Below, in pieces: positions 36,899 to 48,259 of a stretch of DNA of 64,000 nt (the first letter of the stretch is position 1; every line of letters begins with the position of its first letter). The notes beneath the pieces were generated by a model. That model was not told the DNA's origin, searched no databases, and saw nothing but the letters and a program-made list of their open reading frames with translations. Position numbers and translations under genes: made by a program. Source of the stretch: Chachezhania antarctica (GTDB lineage Bacteria > Pseudomonadota > Alphaproteobacteria > Rhodobacterales > Rhodobacteraceae). The stretch lies in the NCBI RefSeq assembly GCF_003646465.1, contig NZ_QZEX01000005.1, positions 304,649-368,648 of the forward strand. Direction: 5' to 3'.

Positions 36899-38038
36899 GT
36901 GATTTCCTTTTCCTCCCGACAGGCGCGATGTGTCCTGCGGCAGGGCGCTGTCGCCCTTGTCGTAAGCGCGCTTGCATCCTGCGGGCTGCCCTCGGCCGGC
37001 CCGACCAAGGGCCAGATCTTCGCCGGTTCGGTCCAGCGCGAAGGCGACGCCTTCGTCGTGTCGGTCAACGATCGGGTCAGCCGCGCGACGGCGGTCACAC
37101 CCGTTCTGGGCTTTTCGCAGGCTTTCAAGGGCGCCTCGGCCCTGACGTCCGACATCATCCGCCCCGGCGACTCGCTCGGGTTCTCGATCTGGGAAAACGT
37201 CGACAACCCGCTTCTGGGGGAAACCAACCCCACCCTTCTCAACGACGTCCAGGTCGACAGCGCGGGCTACGTCTTCGTGCCCTATGCCGGCCGTGTCCGG
37301 GCCGCGGGCAATACGCCCGAAGCGCTGCGCCTGCTGATCACGCAACAACTGGAAGACCAGACCCCGGACCCGCAGGTCGAAGTCCGGCGGATGGCGGGCG
37401 ACGGTTCGACCGTGAGCGTCGTCGGCGCGATCAACGCGCAGGGCGTCTACCCCATCGAACGGTCCACCGGCACGCTTGCCTCGATGCTCGCATCGGCGGG
37501 CGGCGTGTCGATCGAACCCGAAACGGCCGAAATCACGGTCTTCCGCGGATCGCAAAGCGGCACCGTCTGGTTGCAGGATCTGTTCGACAACCCGTCGCTC
37601 GACATCGCGCTGCGCCCGGGCGACCGGATCCTGGTCGAGGAAGACACAAGAACCTTCACGGCCATGGGTGCCACCTCGTCCCAGTCGCGCGTGCCCTTCG
37701 GCACGCCCACGCTTTCGGCGCTGGAAGCGCTGGCGCGTGTCGGCGGCCTTGTGCCCAGCGCGTCCGATCCCACCGGCGTCTTCGTCTTCCGCAACGAACC
37801 TGCGGAAGTCGCGGGGTCCGTACTGGGCCGCAACGATCTGGTCGGCGCGCAGCGCATGGTCTACGTGCTGAACCTGAAGGAACCGAACGGCGTGTTTCAC
37901 GCGCGCGATTTCGCGATCCGCGACGGGGACACCATCTACGTGACCGAAGCGCCCTTCGCCCAGTGGTCGAAGTCGATCTCGCTGGTCACCGGGTCGCTGA
38001 CGCCCATCGCCAATGTCGAAACACTCGCGGGCGGCTAG
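36899..38038 (+). CDS. Outer-membrane polysaccharide export lipoprotein (Wza/KpsD-like)
   Basis: 379 residues with a GTG start, eight bases after GAGGAG. A lipoprotein signal ends in LASC (Cys28), then a poly-export domain (DIIRPGDSLGFSIWENVDNP) and SLBB-type beta-grasp repeats (YVFVPYAGRVRAAGNTPEA; VSVVGAINAQGVYPIE). Such proteins form the outer-membrane channel for capsule or exopolysaccharide. The KpsS and KpsC neighbours make a capsule role likely. An inner-membrane ABC exporter (KpsMTE) is not in this window. Confidence 0.85.
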   Translation: MISFSSRQARCVLRQGAVALVVSALASCGLPSAGPTKGQIFAGSVQREGDAFVVSVNDRVSRATAVTPVLGFSQAFKGASALTSDIIRPGDSLGFSIWENVDNPLLGETNPTLLNDVQVDSAGYVFVPYAGRVRAAGNTPEALRLLITQQLEDQTPDPQVEVRRMAGDGSTVSVVGAINAQGVYPIERSTGTLASMLASAGGVSIEPETAEITVFRGSQSGTVWLQDLFDNPSLDIALRPGDRILVEEDTRTFTAMGATSSQSRVPFGTPTLSALEALARVGGLVPSASDPTGVFVFRNEPAEVAGSVLGRNDLVGAQRMVYVLNLKEPNGVFHARDFAIRDGDTIYVTEAPFAQWSKSISLVTGSLTPIANVETLAGG

Positions 38039-38042
38039 GCCC

Positions 38043-40067
38043 ATGCCGGCCCTCTCCGGGCATCCCGCGGGCCGGTTTCTTGTCTACAACGGTGGTTTCC
38101 TGACCCAGCCCCGGGTGCGTCGCATCCTGGCTCTGGCGGGCCTGCCCCCGCAAATCGGCCTGCCCCGCCCTGGCGACAGCATCGGCCTGTGGGGCGCCAG
38201 CCCCACCGCGTGGCGGGGAGAGGCCATGGCCCGCCGGTACGACGCGCCCCTGATCCGGGTGGAAGACGCGTTCCTCCGCTCGCTTCACCCCGGTCGCGCG
38301 CGGAGCGGCCCGCCCCTGGGGCTCGTGGTGGACCGGACCGGCCTGCATTTCGATACCGCGCGGCCCTCCGATCTTGAAACCCTGCTGGCCACCCGTCCGC
38401 TGGACGACCCGGCCCTGATGGACCGCGCCCGCGACGGCATCCGCCGGATGCGCGAAGGCCACCTGTCCAAGTACACCGCCTTCGATCCCGCCCTGCCCGC
38501 GCCCGATCCCGGCTATATCCTTGTCATCGACCAGACCCACGGCGACGCCTCCGTCCGGCTCAGCGGCGCAGGCCCCGACCGGTTTCGCGAAATGCTGGCA
38601 GCAGCGCGCCGGGCCCATCCCGAAGCGCCGATCGTGATCCGCACCCATCCCGAAACCCGCACCGGTCACCGTTCCGGCCATTTCGATCCCGCGGCACTGC
38701 CGGAAAATGTCACCCTGCACGGCGCCCCGGTCAGCCCTTGGCGGCTGCTGGACGGTGCGGCGGCCGTCTACACCGTGTCGTCTCAGCTGGGGTTCGAGGC
38801 GATCCTGTCCGGCCATCGCCCCCATGTCTTCGGCCAGCCCTTCTATGCCGGTTGGGGCCTGACGGAAGACGCGTTCCCGATGCCCCGCCGCACGCGCCGG
38901 CTCACGGCGGAACAGCTCTTTGCGGCGGCGATGATCCTCTACCCGCTCTGGTACGATCCGTTCCATGACAGGCTCTGCGATCTCGACACCGCGCTCGACG
39001 CCTTCGAGGCCGAGACCCGCGCCTGGCGGGACGATCACAGGGGCTGGATCGCCAGCGGCATGCGGCTGTGGAAGCGACGGCCCCTGAACGCGATGTTCGG
39101 GGGGCAGAAGAAGGTGATCTTCACCGACGATCCGGCCCGCGCCGAACGGCTTGCCACCAGCACCGGCCGCCGCCGCATGATCTGGGCGGGCAAGGCCGAT
39201 GCTGATGATCGGTCGGTCCGCGTCGAAGACGGCTTCCTGCGTTCCCGCGGGCTTGGCGCCGAACTCGTCCCGCCGCTGTCCCTGGTTCTTGACGAAGACG
39301 GCATCTACTACGACCCGACCCGCCCCAGCGCACTGGAGACATGGATTGCCCGCCGCGCCGATCTGACGCCCCCCCAGCGCCAGCGCGCGGAACGGCTGAT
39401 CGCACGGCTCACCGATCTGGGCCTCAGCAAGTACAACATCGGCGCCCCACCGCCCGATCTGCCCGAAGGCCACCGCATCCTCGTGCCGGGCCAGGTCGAG
39501 GACGACGCCTCCATCCGGCTGGGCACCGACGCGATCCGCACCAACCGGGCACTGCTGGAGGCCGCTCGCAAGGCCAACCCCGCCGCGGTCCTGATCTACA
39601 AACCCCATCCGGATGTCGAAGCAGGCCTGCGCCCCGGCGCGCTGGATGCCGCGGCGCTCGCCGATATCGTGCTGGCCGGCATCGACCCGGCCCGGCTATT
39701 GCCACATGTGAACGAGGTCTGGACCATGACCTCGGCGCTCGGGTTCGAAGCCCTGCTCCGCGGTCTTCCCGTCACGACGCTGGGCGCACCGTTCTATGCC
39801 GGCTGGGGCCTGACGACCGACCTGGGAGACGTCCCTGCGCGCCGCAAGGCCGCCTTCGGGTCCCGCCGGATCGACATCGCAACCCTCGCCCACGCCGCGC
39901 TGATCGACTACCCACGTTACCGCGATCCGGTCACCGGCCGCCCCTGCCCGGCCGAGATCATCGTGGACCGGCTGGCCGACGGGCAGATCCCGCGGCCCGG
40001 CGCCCTGAACCGGAGCCTCGCCAAGGTGCAGGGCGCCCTTTCCAGCCACGCGTGGATCTGGCGCTAA
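38043..40067 (+). CDS. kpsC: Capsular polysaccharide biosynthesis protein KpsC-like (dual Kdo transferase)
   Basis: 674 residues from ATG 38043, four bases after the export gene. It is an internal duplication: each half has an ED-containing strand (IRVEDAFLRS; VRVEDGFLRSRGLG), a GDASxRL-type strand (QTHGDASVRLSG; VEDDASIRLG), a RTHPE/KPHPD motif and a GFEAxL...FYAGWGLT signature. KpsC alternately adds beta-2,4 and beta-2,7 Kdo in the capsule linker, using its two domains. It ends at a large inverted repeat, convergent with ribD. Confidence 0.88.
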   Translation: MPALSGHPAGRFLVYNGGFLTQPRVRRILALAGLPPQIGLPRPGDSIGLWGASPTAWRGEAMARRYDAPLIRVEDAFLRSLHPGRARSGPPLGLVVDRTGLHFDTARPSDLETLLATRPLDDPALMDRARDGIRRMREGHLSKYTAFDPALPAPDPGYILVIDQTHGDASVRLSGAGPDRFREMLAAARRAHPEAPIVIRTHPETRTGHRSGHFDPAALPENVTLHGAPVSPWRLLDGAAAVYTVSSQLGFEAILSGHRPHVFGQPFYAGWGLTEDAFPMPRRTRRLTAEQLFAAAMILYPLWYDPFHDRLCDLDTALDAFEAETRAWRDDHRGWIASGMRLWKRRPLNAMFGGQKKVIFTDDPARAERLATSTGRRRMIWAGKADADDRSVRVEDGFLRSRGLGAELVPPLSLVLDEDGIYYDPTRPSALETWIARRADLTPPQRQRAERLIARLTDLGLSKYNIGAPPPDLPEGHRILVPGQVEDDASIRLGTDAIRTNRALLEAARKANPAAVLIYKPHPDVEAGLRPGALDAAALADIVLAGIDPARLLPHVNEVWTMTSALGFEALLRGLPVTTLGAPFYAGWGLTTDLGDVPARRKAAFGSRRIDIATLAHAALIDYPRYRDPVTGRPCPAEIIVDRLADGQIPRPGALNRSLAKVQGALSSHAWIWR

Positions 40068-40070
40068 GAT

Positions 40071-40151
40071 CGCCCCCGCGCGCACTGCCGAGGCAGGGAC
40101 CGCAGGTCTCTGCCGTTTGGGTGGGTGGGCGGGGCAGTGCGCGCGGGGGCG
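40071..40151. terminator. 19-bp perfect inverted repeat with nested hairpin between kpsC and ribD
   Basis: Arms 40071-40089 and 40133-40151 are perfectly complementary over 19 bp (arm begins CGCCCCCGCGCGCACTGCC). Inside, GGCAGGGACC (40092-40101) pairs with GGTCTCTGCC (40105-40114) with one wobble. It lies between convergent genes and could stop transcription from both. No T-run is present. Confidence 0.7.
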
Positions 40152-40167
40152 GACGCGTTCGACCGGC

Positions 40168-41283
40168 CTAGCCGGCACGTCCCCATCGGTGCATCACGTC
40201 GGGTCCGACGGCGCGTGTCTCGCGCAGCCGGTAGCGCGGGGCCGCGTCCAGCGAACCAAGGCCCAGGGCCCCGATTGCCGGCAGGCCCTCGGCCCCGATG
40301 GCCAGCCCGGCGGTAAACACGATCAGTTCGTCCACGAGATCCGCATCCAGCAGCGATGCCGCCAGCGCGCCCCCGCCTTCGCAGAAGACACGCGTGATGC
40401 CCCGCCGGCCGATCTGCGTGAGAACGGCGCGCGGCTCCAGTTGGCCGCCCTGCACATTGCAGGGCAGAAGCTCCGCCCCCACGCCGGTCCACGCCGCCAT
40501 CCGTTCCGACGCGGCACCGGGGCCGTGGCACAGCCACACCGGCACCTGAAGCGCCGTGCGGGCAAGCTTGCTCATCAACGGCAGATCCAGGTGGCGCGAG
40601 ACCACGACGCGCACCGGCTGCCGGTCGACGCCCATGTCCCTCACCGTAAGCGACGGGTCATCCGCCCGCGCGGTGCCGGCGCCCACCATCACCGCGTCAT
40701 GGCGGGCACGCATGCCATGCACCATCCGCCGTGCCTCGGGCCCGGTGATCCACCGGCTTTGCCCCGTCGCCGTGGCAATCCGCCCGTCGAGCGATCCGGC
40801 AAGTTTCAGCGTCACCCAGGGCCGCCCCTGTTCGGCCCGCAGGAAGAACCCGCGATGATCGCGCGCGGCCACGTCGCCCAGCACGCCCTGCTCCACCGCG
40901 ATGCCCGCGGCCTCGAGCAAGGCAAAGCCTTTGCCCGACACACGCGGATCGTTGTCGGGCAAGGGCGCCACCACGCGCGCCACGCCGGCCGCGATCAGCG
41001 CGTCGGTGCAGGGCGGGGTCTGTCCATGATGGGCGCAGGGTTCCAGCGTGACATAAGCCGTTGCACCGCGCGCCGCGTCACCGGCCTGCGCCAATGCGAC
41101 GACTTCCGCATGGGGCCGGCCGCCATCGGCCGTCACGCCGCGGCCCACGATCCGGCCGTCCTTCACGATCACGCAGCCCACGGCCGGGTTGGGCCATGTC
41201 CGCCCCATGCCGCGACGGCCCAGCGACAGGGCCAGGGCCATGAAGCGCCGGTCTGCCTCCGGCGAAGCCGTGCCTGCCGTCAT
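40168..41283 (-). CDS. ribD: Bifunctional pyrimidine deaminase / reductase RibD
   Basis: 371 residues. N-terminal deaminase: [12 protein letters not shown] (zinc His and Glu) and [14 protein letters not shown] (two zinc Cys). C-terminal reductase from ~150: [30 protein letters not shown], and [19 protein letters not shown]. It catalyses two successive steps of riboflavin synthesis. Its start overlaps the nrdR stop by four bases. Its 3' end faces the capsule gene kpsC. Confidence 0.95.
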   Translation of the reverse strand: MTAGTASPEADRRFMALALSLGRRGMGRTWPNPAVGCVIVKDGRIVGRGVTADGGRPHAEVVALAQAGDAARGATAYVTLEPCAHHGQTPPCTDALIAAGVARVVAPLPDNDPRVSGKGFALLEAAGIAVEQGVLGDVAARDHRGFFLRAEQGRPWVTLKLAGSLDGRIATATGQSRWITGPEARRMVHGMRARHDAVMVGAGTARADDPSLTVRDMGVDRQPVRVVVSRHLDLPLMSKLARTALQVPVWLCHGPGAASERMAAWTGVGAELLPCNVQGGQLEPRAVLTQIGRRGITRVFCEGGGALAASLLDADLVDELIVFTAGLAIGAEGLPAIGALGLGSLDAAPRYRLRETRAVGPDVMHRWGRAG

Positions 41284-41750
41284 GTCTCGGGCGGCGTTTC
41301 GCCGGGCCGCAGTTCGGCCATGAAGTCCTCGAAATCCTCGACCGCCTGGAAATTCTTGTAGACGCTCGCGAAGCGCACATAGGCCACCGTGTCGATGCGC
41401 GACAGCGCCTCCATCACGATCTCGCCGATCTTCTTCGACGGGATGTCCGTATCGCCCATGCTTTCCAACCGCCGCACGATGCCCGAGATCATCTGGTCGA
41501 TCCGTTCGGGTTCTATCGGTCGCTTCTGCATGGAGATCCGGATCGAGCGTTCCAGCTTGTCCCGGTCGAATTCCTCGCGCTTGCCGGAGCTCTTGATCAC
41601 CACCAGGTCGCGCAGTTGCACGCGCTCATAGGTCGTGAACCTGCCCCCGCAGGCCGGACAGAACCGTCGGCGCCGGATCGCGACGTGATCTTCAGCGGGC
41701 CGCGAATCCTTAACCTGAGTGTCCACATTGCCGCAAAATGGACAGCGCAT
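41280..41750 (-). CDS. nrdR: Transcriptional repressor NrdR
   Basis: 156 residues. Zinc ribbon at the N-terminus ([17 protein letters not shown] and [17 protein letters not shown]) and an ATP-cone domain ([20 protein letters not shown]). It senses dATP/ATP and represses ribonucleotide reductase genes. The order nrdR-ribD is typical of many alphaproteobacteria. The upstream 145 bases contain TTGACA on the minus strand, a likely -35. Confidence 0.96.
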   Translation of the reverse strand: MRCPFCGNVDTQVKDSRPAEDHVAIRRRRFCPACGGRFTTYERVQLRDLVVIKSSGKREEFDRDKLERSIRISMQKRPIEPERIDQMISGIVRRLESMGDTDIPSKKIGEIVMEALSRIDTVAYVRFASVYKNFQAVEDFEDFMAELRPGETPPET

Positions 41751-41895
41751 CCCGAGCCCCCTATTGTCCTGATCTTACCGTCACTTGAGGCCCTGCCCCG
41801 TATCCCTGTCAACCACTATAGGGCAACCGCGACAGTTTGGGTAGAGTGCGTTGTGCACAACTAGATGCAGCATGGGATCGGGCGTGCAAGCCCGC

Positions 41896-42312
41896 TCAGG
41901 CGAGGTGCAGCGCCACCTTGCGCCGGTGCGGGCGGTCGCGATGCTCGAAAAGGTAGATGCCCTGCCACGTGCCAAGGACCGCCGCGCCATCGGCCACCGG
42001 GATCGACAGGCTCACGGGCAGGATGGCGGCCTTGATATGGGCCGGCATGTCGTCGGGCCCTTCCAGAACGTGGGTCAGGTAGCGCATCGACGGGTCGTTG
42101 CCCGGCGGGACCAGACGGCGGAAATAGGCCAGAAGATCGCTCTGCACGTCCGGATCGGCGTTTTCCTGGATCAGCAGCGAACAGGATGTGTGCCGGACGA
42201 ACAGCGTGAGAAGCCCCGTCCGGCTGCCTCTCCCGGCGATCCAGTCCTGCACGTCGCGCGTAAACTCGTACAGGCCCTGACCGCCGGTCGGGATTTCGAT
42301 CTCCGTCTGCAA
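41896..42312 (-). CDS. YjbQ / UPF0047 family protein
   Basis: 138 residues of the YjbQ family: GLLTLFVRHTSCSLLIQENA, RYLTHVLEGPDDMPAHIKAA and WQGIYLFEHRDRPHRRKV are conserved blocks with three His that form the metal/phosphate site. Members can show weak thiamine-phosphate synthase-like activity; the physiological role is unsettled. It lies nine bases downstream of a secreted-protein gene on the same strand and may be cotranscribed with it. Confidence 0.88.
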   Translation of the reverse strand: MQTEIEIPTGGQGLYEFTRDVQDWIAGRGSRTGLLTLFVRHTSCSLLIQENADPDVQSDLLAYFRRLVPPGNDPSMRYLTHVLEGPDDMPAHIKAAILPVSLSIPVADGAAVLGTWQGIYLFEHRDRPHRRKVALHLA

Positions 42313-42321
42313 GGCGGTGCG

Positions 42322-42756
42322 TCAGTCGAACCAGAAGGGTTGCTGATCGGCGTCGCAATAGAACCGTGCCGAGGCAACGGTCATGTTGTCGCCGACGGCG
42401 CTCATGTTGAGCGAGATGCCCGGTGCGATGGCGCCGCTGGGCGGCGGGTTGACCGAGAACTGGACCGTGTTCGACCGGCGCTCGGTCTCGCCCATGCCGC
42501 GGCCGCGGTAGATGTAGAACCGTTGCGATGTCGGCATGCTCAGCACGCGAAGCATGTAATCGCCAGCCGCGCACCACAGCTGCTGTCCGCTCGATCCGGC
42601 CCGGCCGACGACCTCGACCACGCCTTGCTTGACTGGGTTCACGTCAAGGCCGTTGATGGCGCGCCAGGCCAGGGCGCTGCTGGGCACGCCCAGAGAAAGC
42701 GCGAGCGTCGCCACGGCGGCGGCGCGTTTCGCGAACGAAAGGGACCGTTGGGTCAT
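42322..42756 (-). CDS. Secreted protein of unknown function, paralogue A
   Basis: 144 residues from ATG 42756. A Sec signal peptide (AAAVATLALSLGVPSSALA|W) is followed by ~110 residues with two Cys, in QLWCAAGDY and ARFYCDAD, likely one disulfide. It shares length, order and many positions with the gene at 42937-43344: an N-terminal DVN-type strand, VGR-GSSG-type loop, WC, IY, a V-F-x-NP strand, GI-P and a final M-V-x-A-x-YxC. I do not recognise the family. Confidence 0.65.
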   Translation of the reverse strand: MTQRSLSFAKRAAAVATLALSLGVPSSALAWRAINGLDVNPVKQGVVEVVGRAGSSGQQLWCAAGDYMLRVLSMPTSQRFYIYRGRGMGETERRSNTVQFSVNPPPSGAIAPGISLNMSAVGDNMTVASARFYCDADQQPFWFD

Positions 42757-42936
42757 TGGAAGGTCTCCGAACTTTGTACCACACCTCAACCCGCCGCCCC
42801 GCGCTGGGGTTCCGGAAAACCGTTCCGGCGCGGATCAGGGTCGAGTGCGGTGTGTTCTATCACACGCCATTTGGGTTTTGAAAACAATAGCGTGACGCGA
42901 TGCCGGCAGTCATGTTTCCGCCGATAGGCAATCACC

Positions 42937-43344
42937 TCAGAAGCCCGAGATGCTGCGCACGGTGCATTCGTAGTTCGCGGACTGGACGGACATGCTTTCC
43001 CCCACGCGGAAGGTATTGATGCTCGTCACACCGGATGTCGGTGTGATGCCCGCGGCCTGCGGATTCAGCGTGAACTTCACGGCCCCCTTGCGCCCGGTGA
43101 ACTGGCTGTTGCCCATCGGAGAGGCGACGTAGATATCGGTCTGCCACGAGGCTTTCAGCGTCCGCCGTGCGAAATTCGCCGCCTCGCACCAGATGCCGCT
43201 GCCATCGCCGCTGTTGCGGCCCGTGACTTCGAACAGGTTGATATCGATGGCGCGGGCCGTGCGGCCACTGGCATGGGCTGCCGGCGCGGAAACCGCGACC
43301 GCCAGAACGGCGGCCAGGCCCAGATGGAGTGCGTTTTGTTTCAT
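42937..43344 (-). CDS. Secreted protein of unknown function, paralogue B
   Basis: 135 residues with a clear signal peptide (LGLAAVLAVAVSAPAAHA). The mature part parallels paralogue A: DINLFEVTGRNSGDGSGIWC, a central IYVASPMGNSQ, VKFTLNPQAAGITP and SVQSANYECTV, with two Cys in the same places. It sits 180 bases upstream of paralogue A and 140 bases downstream of rpoD, same strand. The small, beta-rich, disulfide-bonded form suggests a periplasmic or secreted structural or binding protein. Confidence 0.65.
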   Translation of the reverse strand: MKQNALHLGLAAVLAVAVSAPAAHASGRTARAIDINLFEVTGRNSGDGSGIWCEAANFARRTLKASWQTDIYVASPMGNSQFTGRKGAVKFTLNPQAAGITPTSGVTSINTFRVGESMSVQSANYECTVRSISGF

Positions 43345-43484
43345 GATACCAACCTGCTGTCGATGGATTAACCATCATCATGGCAGCACGAGACCCCGGA
43401 CACACCCCATATCGCGCCGTTGTCACGCGCAATTGAGAAGGCGGAAGGCGGGCCAGCCCCGTGTCGGGCCGGCCGGGACCCTTG

Positions 43485-45470
<1,986 letters not shown>

Positions 45471-45913
45471 TCGGGTCTCCTGGATGCGGGACGGGCGTTG
45501 GGCAGAATTCTTGGGCGGCGCGGTCACGCGCTCGGCCCGGGGCGGAGGCGCCGCCGGTCCGCCGGGGCGGTACGGGGCAGCGAGGGAATGAAACACATAT
45601 GGGCGGTCATTCAATGTCTCTTGCGGCGCTGTCTCTTGCGGCGGTCTTCGTTTCGTTTCGCTTGCGCGGTCGTCCGGGGCGCCGGCCCGCGCATCCCAGC
45701 GCAGGTGCCGTTGCCCCAATTCACACCGTTTACCACGGTCTTCTCACGAAACGATAAACCCGCCCGACATGCGGCACGGACCATTTCGGGAAGCAGCCGG
45801 TACCGAAAGTCCCCGACTGCGAATCACCTTCGCCTGTCCGAATCATTTAGGACGGAGAAGTGATTCGAGAACCCTTTACAGGGGTTTTTATCCGGTTTCC
45901 TTACCGAATTTCC
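45471..45913. other. dnaG-rpoD intergenic region with long hairpin and direct repeat
   Basis: No credible gene in these 443 bases. It holds an imperfect hairpin (45820-45867; outer stem CGAATCAC / GTGATTCG, inner GTCC / GGAC), an AACCC...GGGTT hairpin with a T-run on the plus strand near 45870-45890, and a 14-base tandem direct repeat TGTCTCTTGCGGCG at 45615 and 45630. It must contain the rpoD promoter. Confidence 0.55.
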
Positions 45914-47863
45914 TCATTTGCGGCCCTTTTGCCGGTTCAACTGAGACAGGAGAGCATCGAATCGCTCTTTCTCGGAGCGGTCGATGAGCATCCCGTTCGG
46001 CGCGCGGTCGAAGTCGACGGACCCGGCATCGCGCGGCGTGACCACCTTGTAACGTGCCTGGTTGGCATCATCCAGACGTCGGGTCAGCACTTCGTTGTCC
46101 GCAGCGCCGATATCGTGGGTCGCCTCTTCCAATTCAAGACGGTGGCCGCGATCGGCTTCCAATGTGGCCAGAAGTTCGGCCACGGTCATCTTGGCCACCT
46201 CGATATCCTGCCCCGGGCGCAGCGCCGGCAGGATCTTGACGGTCGGGTCGGCGAAGATGCGGTCGACGGCATCGCCCTGCCCCGCACGGCCCAGTTCGGC
46301 GATCAGTTGCTCGACCTCCTCCATCCCGCCGCGCGCCGCCAGCGTCAGCGCCAGCGACTGGTGGCCGGGTTCGATGAAGTCGAAGCTTTCGATCCCGTCG
46401 GCAAAGACGGACACCAGATCGGGCCGGCGGATCAGGATGGCCAGCGCCACCCGTTCCTTCAGCGCCTCGATCTCGCGCCTGGTCACGTCGCGGGCCAGAA
46501 GGCTGGCGCGGGCCTGCATGCTGGCCGCGGCGGGCGGGGGCTTGCGGCCCTTCTGCCACGTGTCCCGGCGCTTGGGCGCGCGGAAGGTCTGGAACATCAG
46601 GTCCTTCAGCGCCTGCTGGTAATGGTACCGCACCTCGCCCGACCGGATCTTCGATACCGCCTCGCGCAAACGCCGATCCAGATCGGCGCGCTGTTCGGGG
46701 GTTTCCAGCTTGGAGGCGGCCAGTTCCCGGTCCCACAACATGCGGACAAGCGGCACGGCCTTTTCCAGAACCGCCTCGACCCCCTTGGCGCCCTTGGCGC
46801 GGATCAGGTCGTCGGGGTCCTGCCCTTCGGGCATCATGGCAAAGCGCAGGCTCTGGCCCGGTTCCGCCAGCGGAAGCGCCAGATCCACCAGCCGCCGTGC
46901 GGCGCGCAGGCCCGCGGTGTCGCCATCCAGCGCGATCACGGGTTCGGGCGCCAGACGCCACAGCATCGCCATCTGGGTTTCGGTGACGGCCGTGCCCAGC
47001 GGCGCCACGACCGCTTCGAACCCGGCTTCCGACAGCGCGATCACGTCCATGTAGCCTTCGGCCACGATCAGCGGCTGGCCCTTGCCCGCCGCCGTCCGCG
47101 CCCGCGCGATGTTGTAAAGCGTGCGCCCCTTGTCGAAGAGCGCGGTTTCGGGAGAGTTCAGGTATTTCGCATTGTCGTTCGGATCCATCGCCCGGCCGCC
47201 GAACGCGATGGCGCGGCCGCGGTGATCGCGGATCGGGAAGATGATGCGGTTGCGGAACGTGTCATAGGGCTTGCCGCCCTTCGACGACGGCTTGGCAAGC
47301 CCGGCGTCGAAGATCATGTCCTCGGCCACGCCCTTGCCGCGCAGGTGATCCCACAGCCCCTGCCACGCGTCGGGGGCAAAGCCTATCTCCCAGCGCTCCA
47401 GCACCTCGGGCCCAAGCCCGCGCTTTTCCGTCAGGTACTGCCGGGCGTCGGTGGCGACGCCGCGCTGAAGCTGCATGCGGAAGAACTGGACCGCCTGCTC
47501 CATCACGTCGGCCAGCTGGGAGTTCCGGTCGGCCTTGGCCTGCGCCTGCGGGTCGGGCGCGGGCATCTGCATGCCGACCTCGCCCGCGAGGATCTCGACC
47601 GCCTCGATGAAGCTGACGTTCTCGGTGTCCTTCACGAACCCGATCGCGTCTCCTTTCGCGTGGCAGCCGAAGCAGTAGTAGAAGCCCTTCCGGTCGTCGA
47701 CGTGGAAGCTGGCGGTCTTTTCCTGGTGGAACGGGCACGGCGCCCACAGGTCCCCCTTGGCCGCGTTCGACTTGCGGCTGTCCCACATGACCTTGCGGCC
47801 GACCACCTGGGCAAGGCTGGTACGGGTGCGCAACTCGTCAAGGAATCCGGGGGGCAGGGCCAT
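45914..47863 (-). CDS. dnaG: DNA primase
   Basis: 649 residues. N-terminal zinc-binding domain (CPFHQEKTASFHVDDRKGFY then YCFGCHAKGD), the catalytic core with VRMQLQRGV-like region, the TOPRIM fold starting LIVAEGYMDVIALSEAGF with the DGDTAG acidic motif, and a C-terminal DnaB-interacting helical domain. It lies 443 bases upstream of rpoD in the conserved dnaG-rpoD order; the rpsU gene seen in enterics is absent here. Confidence 0.97.
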   Translation of the reverse strand: MALPPGFLDELRTRTSLAQVVGRKVMWDSRKSNAAKGDLWAPCPFHQEKTASFHVDDRKGFYYCFGCHAKGDAIGFVKDTENVSFIEAVEILAGEVGMQMPAPDPQAQAKADRNSQLADVMEQAVQFFRMQLQRGVATDARQYLTEKRGLGPEVLERWEIGFAPDAWQGLWDHLRGKGVAEDMIFDAGLAKPSSKGGKPYDTFRNRIIFPIRDHRGRAIAFGGRAMDPNDNAKYLNSPETALFDKGRTLYNIARARTAAGKGQPLIVAEGYMDVIALSEAGFEAVVAPLGTAVTETQMAMLWRLAPEPVIALDGDTAGLRAARRLVDLALPLAEPGQSLRFAMMPEGQDPDDLIRAKGAKGVEAVLEKAVPLVRMLWDRELAASKLETPEQRADLDRRLREAVSKIRSGEVRYHYQQALKDLMFQTFRAPKRRDTWQKGRKPPPAAASMQARASLLARDVTRREIEALKERVALAILIRRPDLVSVFADGIESFDFIEPGHQSLALTLAARGGMEEVEQLIAELGRAGQGDAVDRIFADPTVKILPALRPGQDIEVAKMTVAELLATLEADRGHRLELEEATHDIGAADNEVLTRRLDDANQARYKVVTPRDAGSVDFDRAPNGMLIDRSEKERFDALLSQLNRQKGRK

Positions 47864-47902
47864 GGCTCAGGATGCGCTCAAAGCAGGCTCAAGTCCAGAT
47901 GC

Positions 47903-48211
47903 TCACTGCTGCAGGCAAAGCTCCAGCCACGCCGACGAAAGCTCCTGATTGCGGATGACGCGGCGCTTCTGTTCGTAGACCCACGGCGTGATCAGCGGGA
48001 TCGCGTTGGAGTATTCGGCGGGCCATGTGGGGTTGGTCGCGGCGATGTGCGCGGGCACGTCGCGTTCGCTGACGCGGTCAAGCCGGGCCTGCTGGATGGC
48101 GGCCACGACCTGGGCCTGGTAGGTGCAGCTTTCGGTCTTGGCCGCGTCCTGTGCGAACGCGGGCGTGGCAAGCGCGGCTGCAAGGGCCAGCGCGGTAGCG
48201 GTGCGGATCAT
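47903..48211 (-). CDS. Small secreted protein of unknown function
   Basis: 102 residues with a Sec signal peptide (ATALALAAALATPAFAQ). The mature ~80 residues include two Cys (TESCTYQAQ and LELCLQQ at the C-terminus), probably disulfide-bonded, and a Trp-rich middle (NPTWPAEYSNAIPLITPWVY). I do not recognise a characterised family. It lies 39 bases upstream of dnaG, same strand, and 48 bases after the soxG stop. Confidence 0.65.
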   Translation of the reverse strand: MIRTATALALAAALATPAFAQDAAKTESCTYQAQVVAAIQQARLDRVSERDVPAHIAATNPTWPAEYSNAIPLITPWVYEQKRRVIRNQELSSAWLELCLQQ

Positions 48212-48259
48212 GTGGTGGTCTCCGGGGCAGTCAAAGAATCGACGGGTTCGCGGCTGACC

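Noticed and set aside
37986..39608. Minus-strand open frame opposite kpsC
   Set aside because: The sense strand carries the duplicated KpsC motifs; the antisense translation shows none.
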